In this document: piece after piece, positions 52,673 through 64,000 of the stretch
Layout of the letters: each line of letters begins with the position of its first letter
How positions within the stretch are numbered: position 1 is the stretch's first letter
Assembly (NCBI RefSeq): GCF_901000735.1
Contig: NC_081547.1
Coordinates: 6,882,001-6,946,000, forward strand
Direction of reading: 5' to 3'
DNA length: 64,000 nucleotides
Source of the DNA: Corylus avellana
Taxonomy: Eukaryota > Streptophyta > Magnoliopsida > Fagales > Betulaceae
Notes under the pieces: generated by a model
The model's database searches: none
What the model was told of the DNA's origin: nothing
The model's input: only the letters and a program-made list of their open reading frames with translations
Made by a program: the position numbers and the translations under genes

Positions 52673-55600
52673 ATGGACAAGAGTTGGATGACGAAGTCTA
52701 GGAGTACGAAGGAATACAGAGACAGGTATAGATCATTTGTAGACTTTGCAGTTAGGAATTGTAGAACTCCAGATGGACTTATTGTGTGCCCCTGTAAGAT
52801 GTGTCGAAACAACAGGAAACACCTACCAAGGTTGGTATACGAGCTTGACAGGAGGGAAAGGAATGTGGCCACAATACCAACAATGGATTTATCATGGCGA
52901 GAGGCCTATAAGAGCTCCAGTTGAAGGCACTCATTTGAACTGTCCGACCGCAGATGCAGGTGAAAGTGGAGAACAGGGTGGAAATATGCATAGCCTGTTG
53001 CGTGATTTATTTGGCATGCATGAAGTCAGAGAAGACAATTGTGAGCGTCAGGTCGAGGTGCAGGGTGAGGAAGAACACATTGTGCATGATGAAGCCGATG
53101 AATGTGACGTACGAAAGTATGAGTACTTACTTAAAAATGCAGACTAGCCGCTTCATGAGAAGACAAAACACAAGAAATTGAGTGCTACTGTACATTTGTA
53201 TAACTTGAAGTGTGTGGGTGGAGTTAGTAATATGATATTCTCGGCTTTTCTAGATTTCATCAATCAGTTGTTTCCTATAGATGATGGGGCTTTGCGAGGT
53301 AATACATATGAGGCGAAAAGGTTTCTAAGGGACATAGGACTCGGGTATGAGAAGATACCGGCTTGTCGTAATAACTGTATGTTGTTCTGGAAGGTCAATA
53401 AGGATTTAGATTTATGTGTTAAATGTGGAGAATCTAAATGGAAGGATGGAATCCATTTAGACGAGGATGGGCAGCCCATAACGTCGAGTAAGCGAGGTCC
53501 AGTGAAGGTGTTGCGGTGGTTTCCAATCATACCACAGCTACAGAGGCTGTTTATGTCGCAGTATACTGCGCCCCATATGAGATGGCATGCAAACGGCCGC
53601 ACAAAAGATGGTGTATTGAGGCATCCGGCCGATAGTGAAGTATGGAAGTCGTTTGATAATTTATATTCAAATTTTTCTACAGACAGCAGGAATGTAAAGC
53701 TCGGCCTCACCTCAGATGGGTTTAATCCTTTTGGGAACATGACCACATCCCACAGTATTTGGCCTGCAATGCTAGTACCATATAACCTGCCTCCTTGGAT
53801 GTGCATTAAACAAACTTCTTTTATATTATCCTTGATTATTCCAGGTCCAAGTTCACCTGGAATAGATATAGATGTTTACCTGCAACCTTTAATTGAAGAA
53901 TTACATGAACTATGGAATGTAGGGGTACGAACATTTGATGTCTCACTGAATAAGAATTTTATGCTCAGAGCACAATTGATGTGGACAATTAATGACTTTC
54001 CTGCATACAGAAACTTGTCCGGGTGGCCTACTGAGGGTGGAAAGGCATACCCTTGCTGTATGCATGCAATAAAGTCTAGACGGTTAAAACACGGGAATAA
54101 ATTTTGCTTTATGCGGCATAGGCGATTCTTGCCCATGGATCATGCGTGGAGGCGGAACAAAAGAACTTTTGACGGTAACCAAGAACTAGAATGTGCCCCC
54201 GATGTGCCAGGAGCAGATGAAATTCTGAAACAGTTATAAGGGATGATATTTGGGGATGAGAGCGTCGGTAAGTCAAAGCCCGCTGATAAATGAAAGAGGA
54301 AGATGACTCATAATGATAATGTAGTGTGGAAGAAGAAAAGTTTTTTTTTTAGGTTGTCGTACTGGAAATATAATTTATTACGGCACAATCTTGATATTAT
54401 GCACATAGAGAAAAATGTGATGGACAACATAATAGGCACACTACTGGGCATCAAAGGGAAAACAAAGGACAACCTTGAAGCACGTAAAGACTTGCAAGAA
54501 ATGGCCTTGAGACCTACACTTCATCCGTTCACGAAAGATGGGATAATCTATATGCCCCCAGCTTGCCACACGATGTCCAATGAAGATAAAACTAGTTTCT
54601 TGAAAGTTCTTCGAAATATAAGGATGCCCAACGGATATGCCTCGAACATTTTTAGGTATGTACTACTTAAAGACCGATCGATTTCAAGAATGAAGAGCCA
54701 TGACAATCACAGCTTCTCCTTATTGCATTGCGTGCCACGTCACTACCAGATAAAGTGGTTAGACCTCTTGTTGAAATGTTTGCAATCTTCAGAGGCATTT
54801 GTTCGATGGCATTGACTGCAGAGGATATGAACCGTATTGAGGGTGACGTCTGTATCACTTTGTGCAAGATGGAGCAGGTATTCCCACCTGAGTTTTTCAC
54901 GAGAATGATTCATCTTGTCGTGCATCTTGTTCGTGAATGCCGCCTCGGTGGACCTATATAGTCTAGGTGGATGTATCCAGCAAAGAGGTAAAGTTAATTC
55001 GACGCAAGACTTACATTTTTTCGCCCTTCATTTATTTAAAAACAACAACTAAATTCAATGATTGACTGATTTAATATGTAGGAGCCTTGGGGGTTTCAAA
55101 TCTAATGTGCGAAATAAAGCGGCTCCTGAGGGCTGCATTACGGAGGGCTATATTGCAACTGAATTGGTGACATTTTGCTCTCATTATTTAGATAATGTAT
55201 CGACATTTCACAATAGGCCGCAAAGAAACCCGGATGGTCTAAAGGGGCGGGGACACGAGTCGATCTCGACAAACGCACATTGACTCAGATCCACCGTTAT
55301 ATTACGTTTAACTCGGACGAGTTTCTCCAATTACGGATGTGAGTGGGTTTATAGCATAGAATGTTCATTTGTCTTACACCCTTAGTTGTGTGTTATAATT
55401 TCTATATTTAATTTGAAATTGTAGGATGCACATGGATACCCTTAGGGAACCTAGAACTAGGGGACGACTGACGGACGATCAGTTGGAAACCCAACATGTT
55501 GAGCAATTTTGCCATTGGTACCATGACTACGTAAGACTAATGTTATGTCTACCTACTAACTTTCATGTATTTGCTTCTTATTTCTATTCCCTAATCACAC

Positions 55601-56270
55601 TAACTATGCAATTTTCATTGTATTATACTCGCAGGTCGATTGTTCGGACGATCAATGCTGGAATGAAATGGGTCACAAACTAGTAATGCATTGTAGAGGG
55701 CCGATGATCTCAGCAGTCCAATATAATAGATATGTTGTCAACGGCAAGTTGTTTCGCACTCGTGCACATGATGTGGGGAAGAGGTCGCAGAACAGTGGCG
55801 TCTGCGTGCTGACAATTGATGACCAAATATACTTCGGGAAGCTAACCCAAATACTTGAGGTGGAGTATTACAACAGGACGAAGTATGTTCTGTTTAAGTG
55901 TGATTGAGCAAACAACACATTGGACAGGAGATACAAGGTGGACGAGTATGACTTAACGTTTGTGAACTTCAAAAACCTTGTCCATACGGAAGAGTTGATT
56001 ACTGATGAGCCGTCTGTGCTGACTTCCCAAGTGGAACAAGTTTTTTACGTCGAAGATGAAAGGAACCCAGATTGGGCATGCGCTGTAAGGACAAAACTTA
56101 GAAACGTATACAACATTGGTCAGGGTCAAGGGCCTCATGATGATCATGTCAACTACCACAAGAGTAGGCCACTACAATTAAACAGAAAGCTTAATGATCC
56201 GCATGATGACGTCGAATACGTTCGACCAGATTTAGCACTGATCGAAGCGTATGTGATCATATTATATTTG
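52673..56270 (+). pseudogene. CACTA (En/Spm) TNP2-type transposase, decayed
   Basis: Remains of an En/Spm transposase over 3.6 kb in several frames. Order: N-terminal transposase-associated domain (52673-52830, MDKSWMTKSRSTKEYRDRYR and CPCKMCRNN); TNP2 core 53178-54239 with GLTSDGFNPFG, TINDFPAYRNLSGW and the PCCMHAI Cys region; RNase-H-like continuation 54303-54700 (LRHNLDIMHIEKNVMDNIIG), a frameshift near 54700, then LPDKVVRPLVEM to LVRECRLGGPI and TAG at 54959-54961; then an intron-like break; then DUF4218/DUF4216 parts to about 56250 (RNKAAPEGCITEGYIATE, YYNRTKYVLFKCD, RRYKVDEYDLTFVNFKNLVH). Trp after FKCD is TGA (55905-55907). Multiple stops and frameshifts make it dead. Confidence 0.9.
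53178..54239 (+). pseudogene. TNP2 transposase core frame
   Basis: 353 codons of uninterrupted TNP2 family sequence, the best preserved part of the CACTA transposase. It keeps the first conserved acidic residues of the catalytic core (Asp in TSDGFNPFG and in INDFPAY). It begins without the preceding domain in frame and ends at a stop inside the domain. Confidence 0.88.
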
Positions 56271-56387
56271 AATATTGTGTACATATAAAGCTTTGTTATC
56301 TATTTATATATTGATTATCATTCATTGGTTTGATGGCGTATATTTCAACATTGATTGCATATTTGATACATTGTACAGATAACTAAT

Positions 56388-56487
56388 NNNNNNNNNNNNN
56401 NNNNNNNNNNNNNNNNNNNNNNNNNNNNNNNNNNNNNNNNNNNNNNNNNNNNNNNNNNNNNNNNNNNNNNNNNNNNNNNNNNNNNNN
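56388..56487. other. Assembly gap (100 N)
   Basis: Exactly 100 N just downstream of the CACTA transposase; its 3' terminus may be in the gap. Confidence 0.99.
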
Positions 56488-57339
56488 AAAAAGAAAAAAT
56501 TGATAGAATGTAAAGGTGATTCAGAACCTGTGCTCTGGCTAATAATACAGACATTATATGTATACAACCATTATGGGACAACACTATATATATATAGATA
56601 TAGATATATTATTGGACCCATGTCAAGGGCAAACTTAAAGATTAGTGGATGCTAAAGACTTTCAAGCTCACCATTGTCCATGGGTATTAAACTTCTTTTT
56701 TTTTATAAAAATTTATGATCCATTCAATGAAGTATCACATAGTCAAACCTCTTACCCAAACACACCAAAAAGTATCAGATAGTCTAACTCCTCTTGTATA
56801 ACCATTTATAAAAAGGTGTACAATTCAAATGATCTCACATTATCTTTCTTTCTTTCTTTGTCATTTCTTTGTTATGCTTGAATCATCATGGGCTCCAAGA
56901 GAAACAAAAGTGGAGAATATATTAACATCAAGGCGATTGGACGAAAATATATATTTCTAGTAAATAGAGAATAATTCTTAGGCCTCTTTTAATATAAAAT
57001 ATTAACCCAACCAATTGTCAAAGGACTTAACACACAAACAATATGGGACCACAACCAAAATTATGGACAAAGCCACTACGCCACGACAAAACACCAAAAA
57101 AAAAAAACTTTCCAACACATCTGCCTATTATGACAAATCCACTGTCAATGTAAAAGATCACAATAGCTAATGGACAACAACCAATATTGGGCTACAAGCA
57201 AAAGTTCCAGGGCCACAAGAAAAATATTCCATGCCGACAACCACTGCCAATTCATAACACTAAAGTCTATATAACATAGCAATGAAGTATATATATCCAA
57301 CACATCAGCCCAATAAGGTATATAAACACAGGTTCGGCA
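56488..57339. other. Intergenic, no gene
   Basis: AT-rich unique sequence. No coding or RNA gene recognised. Confidence 0.5.
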
Positions 57340-58190
57340 AAAATGCTTGGGGATGGGGGTTTCGACAATAAGGTTCCAATACTAAAAAAAAATTTCATCA
57401 AACTACAAGAAGATTATTTCATTTGTTTCAACCAACAAAACCCACAAAAATTTCCAGGAAATACCTCTACACGGAATCCGAAATTTTTTGAATAAAAAAT
57501 TTGAAATTTACTGAACCCTAGCAGGAGATCTGACGCCGGACTGAGTGACACTGGAATGAGTTTCACGGTGGTTTTGTTGGACCGGTGGGTTCGCCGGTGA
57601 GTGTGTCAGGGGGAACCATGGTGCCTCGGGAATATGGGGTTGCTTGACGAACCGGTGAGTGCGTCAGGGGGAACCTTGGTGCCTCGGGAATATGAGGTTG
57701 TTTGACGGACGGGAATCTGGGCTTGCTTTGAGTCATCTGTCGCACGATTGGGAATAACTCTTGCGCTGGTCTCAAGGCCGGTGGGTTCGCCGGTGACTGC
57801 GTCAGGGGGGAAGCTTGGTGCGTCGGGAATGTTGAAGGGCTGCTCGACGGGCTTGGTGGTTTCAGTCGTGTGTCGCGCGATTTGGGGTGAGGAAATAACA
57901 CCCCAAGTATTACCAAAACACACCGTTTTGGACCTATCCAAAACGGTGTGTTTTGGTCCTACATGTCAAAAGTGGACACGTAGGACCAAAAAAAATCTGA
58001 TGTAGCCCACTCCAAAAATGGTGCGTTTTGGTATATTTAACGGCTGTTAACAAAACTAGATGGCAAGTATTTTAATGTATTTTTCATTAACCGAGGGAGT
58101 AAATTTTCGAAAAAAAAAAAAAAAAAAAACTTAGGGATATTAAAATTTTGAAAGGCTGAGTCAAGGATTTGTTATACATTTTCCCTTGTT
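57340..58190 (+). repeat. Dispersed repeat R3, copy 2
   Basis: The best-preserved copy of R3. The GC-rich part (57520-57890) holds direct repeats of about 60-70 bp (GGTGAGTGTGTCAGGGGGAA and GGTGAGTGCGTCAGGGGGAA, with GGTGCCTCGGGAATATG). Then come CACACCGTTTTGG / CCAAAACGGTGTG inverted words and the tail GGGAGTAAATTTTCGA. The frames on both strands here are repeat-derived. Confidence 0.55.
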
Positions 58191-58770
58191 TTTAGTGTAT
58201 ATTATTTAGTTCAAATTAAGTCTCACCTAATCCAATTAATCAATGAAGAAACTAGCTATAGATTAAACACTCCTCCTTTTTCTCCTATTTCTTTTTCTTT
58301 ATGCAACTATTTTTCACTAAACAAAACTCCTTCCCTTCTCTTATGTGGCGTGTCAAACAAAAAAAAAATCATTCCTCAGGTCAGGTGCAACACGTACCCT
58401 CGAAACAATAATTAAGCTTTGTTGGCTAAGTTAAGGCTGAAGAGAAGACTTACAACAAAGGAAAAGAACTTGTGTCAAAGTGAGAAGAATTATTTGAATC
58501 TACAGATTTTATTTTGTTTTATCACAGAAATAAATTGTTATATGGTTTAAGTTTTTTTTTTTTTTTTTTTTTTTTTTTTATTTTAATTTAACAATATATA
58601 TAGTATTAATTACGTCATTTTAAACTTTTAAATAAAGTGACAATTACTAATACACTTACCTTTTCTTTTTTTTTTTTGAAATCAAACCACTGATATTGCA
58701 TTAGAAAAAATCAACTGGTCTGATGCTCATTGCGTGGCAGAATTAGAACCTATTAGAACCACCTTCATAC
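58191..58770. other. Intergenic before OMT8
   Basis: AT-rich with a poly-T run (58552-58579). Homology to the other OMT promoters begins only at about 58755. Confidence 0.5.
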
Positions 58771-58778
58771 GTATGGCT

Positions 58779-58784
58779 TATAAA
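58779..58784 (+). promoter_or_regulatory. TATA box of OMT8
   Basis: TATAAA in ATGGCTTATAAATCGAT, 92 bp before the ATG; the same element as in OMT5 and OMT6. Confidence 0.55.
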
Positions 58785-58870
58785 TCGATAAATATTTTAT
58801 TAAACTTGCAAATATCTAAACAACTATATATAGAGCAGACTAGCTTTGATCGTCACTCCAAGTTTCTATA

Positions 58871-59771
58871 ATGGCTACCTCTCTAAAGAAATCGACCCCA
58901 AGAATTAATGAGAATGAAGAAGAGAGCTTCACGTATGCCTTGCAGGTGGCAAGCTCCTATATGGTGTCCATAACCTTGCAATCGGCCATGGAGCTTGGCG
59001 TTTTTGAAATTCTAGCAAAAGCGGGTCCGGGAGCCAAGCTCTCCCCTACACAGATTGTTCAACAGATGCCAACCAAGAACCCCGAGGCACCCATGATGTT
59101 GGACCGTATTCTGAGGATGCTGGCCACCCACTCTCTGCTTGGTTGCTCTGTGGCTGCTGATGACTCTGGATCTTCGCAGAGGCTTTATAGTCTTTCTGAT
59201 GTGTCTAAGCACTTCGTCTGCAACGAAGATGGTGTCTCTTTGGTACCTATCATGGCCTTGTTTTTCGACAAGGTCAGCTTAGATTGCTGGTCTATTTTCT
59301 ATTTTCACGTCCACTTTTTCATCTTTTCCTACCTTTTTTCTGTTCATAATTAGTTTGTTTTCTTCTTTTGTTTTTTTTTTTTTCCAAAAAAATAAATAAA
59401 AAAAAGCTAGTCGACGATCTTTCATGGTATCGGTACAATGGACATGTGAATCCATCATCGAATTGGTAAAAAGAATATTAAAAAACTGTTGCAAGTTGTT
59501 TGTTAATGTTTTGACTTTTTTAGTGAAAAAAAAAGAGTGGATTATCAAACAATTTTTTTAAGCTAGTCCACTTGTTTATGAAAATATTGCACAGTTATGC
59601 CTAAAGTGCTTTTGGTGTGCAAAGTTATTTTAGAGCCTGTAGGATTGTGTTTAAGAAATAGAGGTTTTAAGTAAAAAAAAAAAATAAGCTTTTTGGTAAA
59701 AACTTCAATTTTAAGCTTTTGCCAAAAGTGTTTTTTGGCCATTTTTAAGCTTTTTAGACCATTAAAAATGC

Positions 59772-59807
<36 letters not shown>

Positions 59808-61269
59808 CAAACTACAATATTTATTCCGCCATTTAATGATTCAATAGATATTTTTGAGTTTAAATGTTTAAATCCATCACATATTTGAAATAACAATGTC
59901 GTTAAACCCAAGCCCCTTATATTACAATATTAATGTTTTCGAGTTTAAACTTCGAATTGGGATAAACAAATTAATTAGATCATAATTGGAACATGTAGGC
60001 TACCTCTTCCACTACCTAATCTCTCTATCATTCATGTGAGCTTTGCTTGTCCTACAATTTGCGTTGGGTGATTGCTCGTGTCTGTTTATAATTAAGTGAT
60101 TTTGACAAAATTAACCTAATACTAAATAAATAAATATAACTATTGCAAGATTTTTGTTTACTTATAGTTGTCGTCATTGTTGAGTAACATCATGTGGTGC
60201 ATGGGATAGATAGTGTAGTGAATTCCAAACTACTAAAGTTTAATTGTTCTAGATTCTGGTACATTCTTTTATGAATTTATTGTGAAACTCATGATATATA
60301 TATATATAGTTAAGATCTTGGAATTTATATAATATTTGTAGATTTATTTAAAAAGTATTGCTCGTACAAACCAGTACTTGTGCTGATTTTGGTCCGAATT
60401 CATTGATAGGTCCCATATGAAAGATGCAATTCTTGAGGGAGGAGGAATTGCATTCAACAGAGCTCATGGCAAGCAGGCCTTCGAGTACGCCAGGTTGGAG
60501 CCCAGGCTCAACCAGGTTCTTAACGCAGCCATGTTCAACCACTCAGCCATTTTTATTAAGTACATCCTTGACTCCTACAAAGGCTTCCAGCAACTCAAGC
60601 AATTGGTTGATGTCGGCGGCGGTCTAGGAGTCACTCTCAACTTGATCACTTCCAGATACCCCCATATCAAGGCCATTAATTTCGACTTGCCCCATGTCAT
60701 ACAACATGCCCCACATTATCCTGGTTAATTTGCTCTTCTTTTATATATATATATAATGTTCTTCATAAGCTATATATATTTGTGTGTGGGGGGATAAAGA
60801 GAGGTGTTAATTAATTGGTGTTGCAGGTGTGGAACATGTCGGGGGAGACATGTTCGAAAGCGTTCCTAAGGGGGATGCCATTTTTATGAAGGTGGGTTTG
60901 ATTGATTTGTGTACTTTTTGTATATGAGTTGAAGAGAAATGGTGTTATAATTTGGATACATTTTGTAGTGGATACTCCATGATTGGAATGATGAAAAGTG
61001 CTTGAAGCTGTTGAAGAACTGCTACGAGGCTACACCAAATGATGGAAAGGTGATTGTTGTGGATGCAGCTCTTCCAATTATGCCTGAGAATAGCACTTCT
61101 ATGAAGTGCAACTGTCAATTGGATGTGAACGTGATGACTCATGTTACCCCCAGGAGGGAAGGAAAGGACGGAAGCAGAATTCATTGCCTTGGCAACCAAA
61201 GCAGGGTTTAGTGGCATCAGATTTGAATCTTTTGTCTGTAATTATTGGGTTATGGAGTTCTTCAAGTAG
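58871..61269 (+). pseudogene. OMT8: COMT-like gene with the same exon 4 frameshift as OMT6
   Basis: Exons 58871-59289, 60410-60723, 60827-60891, 60969-61269 with good splice sites. Exons 1 and 2 differ from OMT6 (MATSLKKSTPRINENEEE start; [10 protein letters not shown] in exon 2) and the SAM loop is the normal LVDVGGGLG. Exons 3 and 4 are the same as OMT6, including the extra base that moves the stop to 61209-61211, giving about 346 aa with 23 foreign C-terminal residues and no NPGGKE. Catalytic His in WILHDW is kept. The 5' half is under different history from the 3' half. It may be expressed, but is unlikely to be active as a methyltransferase. Confidence 0.88.
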
Positions 61270-62435
61270 ATTGCTTGCTTGTAATATTAATTTGGAAATC
61301 TATCGTTTCTTGTCCAAACACTTTAAATAAAAATGCTTATGAAAAGTTGAAATAAGAATTGCGACTTCAAATTAGCTGCAGTTGATATATATATATATAT
61401 ATACACATAGCTTATAGATATAGTATTATGTAGGCATGACACATCAGTCTAATGAAATGATAACAAAGCCATCAATTTAGAGATTAACCTGAAATGAGTG
61501 ATTCATGCTGCTTGACTGCCAACCTCTTTCATGCCCAAGTCAAGCAAATGGTCTCTTCATGCGCCACTTGTTAAAATTGGATGAGATAAGAGTTGAGTAT
61601 TTAAAATTACTTGTCAACATCGTAGAAGAAAAAAAAAAAAAAAATCTTTGACAAATCTCTCATATAACAAAGTGCCTATTAAAGTAGTTTGAAATTTCAA
61701 ACTACTTTAACAAGCACTTTGTAAATCATTGTCGACACCTCTTAAGGGTGTTGGTTTACTGTTCAACAGACACCCTTATTATAGGGGTGTCGGTTCCACT
61801 AAATGAGACGCCTTGGAGTGTCGTTTTCTTACAAGGCGTCACTAAATCTGAAATTTTTTTTAGTGAAATTAACCAAACGCCCGCAATAAGGGATGCATCC
61901 ATATAAGTGGAAATCTTATTATGAATTGTTTTTTAAAAAATGCTATACATACTTTAAAGTGTTCACTCCCACGTACTCACTTCCTAAAATAGTACGTCAC
62001 TGAAAATCACTATTAAATGAAATAACAAACAAAAGTATATATAGTATTTATCTTTAAAAAAAAATTATAGTTTTTTCATGAAAAATACAAGGAAAGAGAG
62101 AAAAACAGAAAGGGAGCATTAAAAGTGGGGAGAAGTGAGGGACATAGTAAACAAAAATTTTCAAAAGTTTTTAGTTATTAAGTTATTATGATAACTATAC
62201 AAAATTAATTTCTTTATAAAGATAAATGTTGACGTAAGTCATTTTATTTGGTTAAAAATTGATCAACGAAAACTAGTACTACCTGAGAATTTTCTTAATT
62301 ACTTGTAGAGATTATTAATAAAAAAATTATTTAAGCAAATGAAACTAGAAAAAAAAAATTACATCTAAAAAGTCGTTTGATTTGAATTCACTACCTTACT
62401 TGTTAAGAAAATGCTTGAGTCCTATGATGGTTTTG
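60718..62435 (+). repeat. Near-identity tract with 41268-42985
   Basis: The last few bases of exon 2, exons 3-4 and the 1.1-kb downstream region of OMT8 match OMT6 with only small indels in homopolymer-type sites (for example GTAGTG against TAGTG, and A-run lengths). On both sides, identity drops: exon 2 and intron 1 of the OMT genes upstream, and the OMT7/OMT9 exon downstream. Confidence 0.8.
61326..61331 (+). terminator. Polyadenylation signal of OMT8
   Basis: AATAAA, identical context to OMT6. Confidence 0.45.
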
Positions 62436-63345
62436 AGAACCTCAAGCAGATCGTTGACGTTGGTAGTGGAAATATCGGAGTGGCCCTTAGCTTAATCATT
62501 TCCAAATACCCCAAAATTAAGGGCATTAATTTCGACATGCCTCATGTTATACAACATGCCCCGCCCTATCCTGGTATGTTTTCTGTTCATCAAGTACGTT
62601 TTTTTTTAAATAATATTGTTTAAGATATTGTGTTGTTTCTCCCAACGGTAATTTTTGAATTCGATAAATTTCCTTATCAGACTTTGGGATTAAAATGATA
62701 AAAAAATCATTGGATATGCAATGAATCCAATCTTTTCCCACTTCAGTTGTTTTAAGTGCAGTTCGCCACATCTCTATTGTTCTGATATCTGCAACCTTCA
62801 TATTCTCAATGCCCATGTATGATGCCCAAAAAAAAAAAAAAAATTGTTTCTAAGTTAAAGTAGATGATCTCTGCAACCTTCATAATGTTAATTTTCATGT
62901 GCCCTGTCAAGCTACCAACAAACAATGTTTTTATGTTAAAGTAGAGAGGAAGAAAGAGTGAGAGGGAGAGAGAGATGCACAAAAAAACTTTCCAAAGTTC
63001 AAAGTAGATGGTCTTTGTAACCTTCATATTATCAATTCTCATGTACCATGTCATGCCACAAAAAAAAAAAAAAAAAAAAAAAAAAATTCTAAGTTATTAC
63101 AAAGATGGCTAAAATCTTGTGGAGACTAATACTATGGAGATTGATTATCTAGATCCAGTTCATCAAATTTTACTATACATGAATTGCTAATGAATGGTTG
63201 TACTTTTGGGAGTCTAGACAGCTATTTGCGATTCTTTAACAGAATCTGTAGCTTAAAGGGGGTGTTAATTTATCTTCCAGGTGTAAAACATGTGGCTGGA
63301 GATATGTTCGAAAGTTTTCCAAAAGGAGATGCCACAATTTTGAAG
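62381..63345 (+). pseudogene. OMT9: 5'-truncated divergent COMT-like pseudogene, partner of OMT7
   Basis: Exon 2 remnant 62381 to about 62573 (MLESYDGFENLKQIVDVGSG ... YPG) without the copia insertion, then intron, then exon 3 at 63281-63345 (GVKHVAGDMFESFPKGDATI) with an intact CCAG acceptor. Exon 4 is not reached before a CACTA-like insertion at 63536, the gap and the window end. Exon 1 and the first part of exon 2 are missing at the same point as in OMT7, so the truncation preceded the duplication. Confidence 0.82.
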
Positions 63346-63535
63346 GTGAATTTTCAATTTTGTATCTTTTTGGCATTGTTCCTTACTTTTATTGTTGACT
63401 TAATTAAGGCTTATTTTTCTCTTTCGCTTAGAAACATTTAGCAAATAAATTTGTAGCATGGAAAAAGATTGTTTGACTGCCCATCTATTGATGTTGTAAT
63501 GGCATTACTACAAGAATGCAATAATGACGTCCTAT

Positions 63536-63717
63536 CACTACAAAAAAAACAAAGTTTAGTAACGCTTGGAATAGAGGCGCTTTAATAAAACATCCCCTTA
63601 TAAGGACGTTTTATTGTGTAAACGACACAAAATAAAATTAGCAACGCCTGCGCAGAAAAACGTCCCCTTAATTCGGGACATTCCAATAGGACATGCCCCA
63701 ATTTAGTTAATTAAGTG
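63536..63717 (+). mobile_element. CACTA-like element, left end
   Basis: Starts CACTACAAAAAAAACAAAG, with subterminal AACGC, GGCGC, GACGTT and CGTCCCC words in both orientations. It is inserted after GACGTCCTAT; the paralogous site in OMT7 (about 49371-49378, GACGTCCTGTG) is empty. The element runs into the assembly gap. Confidence 0.7.
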
Positions 63718-63817
63718 NNNNNNNNNNNNNNNNNNNNNNNNNNNNNNNNNNNNNNNNNNNNNNNNNNNNNNNNNNNNNNNNNNNNNNNNNNNNNNNNNNN
63801 NNNNNNNNNNNNNNNNN
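63718..63817. other. Assembly gap (100 N)
   Basis: Exactly 100 N between the CACTA-like end and the foldback-element end. Confidence 0.99.
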
Positions 63818-64000
63818 CTTTTTTATTATTTTGTTTTTTATTTATTTTTAAAAGTAAAATAATAAAATAATAATATTTTTTTTAATGTGCACGTGGCAGG
63901 TCGATGGCCTTGAAAATTCTAGCCAAGAACTGAAGCCTCTTCGGTTCATTTTGGACTGGAGAGGATTCTTGTCCAGCAATCTTCTGGTTTGTACTAACTT
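63818..64000. mobile_element. Foldback MITE, right end
   Basis: TTTTTTATTTATTTTTAAAA leads into AATTCTAGCCAAGAACTGAA ... TTTGGACTGGAGAGGATTC, which matches the terminal repeat of the elements at 5633 and 7948 in arrangement and sequence. The left half is beyond the gap. Confidence 0.55.

Noticed and set aside
57563..58005. Pro/Ser/Thr-rich frames of 85-117 aa
   Set aside because: They are made by 60-70-bp direct repeats in non-coding repeat R3 and are open on both strands, without known domains.
1..64000. tRNA, rRNA or known small RNA genes
   Set aside because: I saw no convincing cloverleaf, box A/B pair or rRNA stretch; the only tRNA-like words are retrotransposon primer-binding sites. 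A tRNA-scanning run would be decisive.

Overview
The window is nuclear DNA from a flowering plant, most likely a woody eudicot. The support is GT/AG-spliced genes with class II plant O-methyltransferase (OMT) and cytochrome P450 products, AT-rich intergenic DNA with long poly-A/T and TA runs, and many plant transposon families (Ty1/copia, Ty3/gypsy, L1-type LINE, hAT, CACTA, Mutator-like foldback elements). The species cannot be fixed from the sequence. Eight runs of N (about 100 or 20 bases) show that this is a scaffold with joins, so several structures below could be assembly effects and are flagged.

The backbone is a shattered cluster of caffeic-acid-OMT-like (COMT-like) genes with a four-exon plan (about 430, 314, 65 and 297 bp). 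Nine copies or fragments are present, called OMT1 to OMT9 here. Only OMT5 (30935-35069, + strand, 369 aa) is intact with all catalytic residues. OMT6 (39402-41819) and OMT8 (58871-61269) splice correctly but share one frameshift in exon 4 that removes the catalytic Glu region. OMT1 and OMT2 are the mirrored exon-1 pseudogenes of a large palindrome centred near 7068. OMT3 is a truncated divergent relative. OMT4 (minus strand, 16685-13243) has a stop, two broken splice acceptors and an LTR element in exon 2. OMT7 and OMT9 are 5'-truncated divergent copies; OMT7 is split by a young copia element and has lost its catalytic His. The only other intact host gene is a two-exon CYP76-like P450 on the minus strand (29236-27631, 503 aa).

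Region by region: 1-1.7 kb is a deleted LINE. 1.7-3.7 kb is one copy of a 2-kb segmental duplication (other copy 21.4-23.5 kb). 3.7-9.7 kb is the palindrome. 9.8-16.7 kb holds OMT3, OMT4 and a non-autonomous LTR element. 16.7-24 kb is mostly non-coding, with a CACTA-like end, a duplicated P450 5' flank and the second duplication copy. 24.0-26.3 kb is an hAT element inside a gypsy gag remnant. 27.6-29.2 kb is the P450. 29.4-37.3 kb is a minisatellite into which foldback elements and the whole OMT5 block have gone. 39-52 kb is OMT6 plus OMT7, with copia (43.1-48.5 kb) and hAT (49.7-51.3 kb) insertions. 52.7-56.3 kb is a decayed CACTA transposase. 58.8-63.5 kb is OMT8 plus OMT9, a duplicate of the OMT6 plus OMT7 unit.

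How the parts work together: if expressed, OMT5 would methylate a phenolic hydroxyl using S-adenosylmethionine in the cytosol, and the P450 would oxidise a terpenoid or phenolic at the ER. That they share a pathway is only an inference from proximity. The main story is structural: tandem and inverted duplication, apparent gene conversion between the two OMT units, and repeated transposon insertion have left one or two live genes among many dead copies. I did not find a clearly new biological system. The strongest leads are the OMT5 block sitting between two halves of one foldback element inside a minisatellite, the palindrome whose arms differ mainly in the loops of their foldback elements, and the sharply bounded identity tract between the two OMT units.
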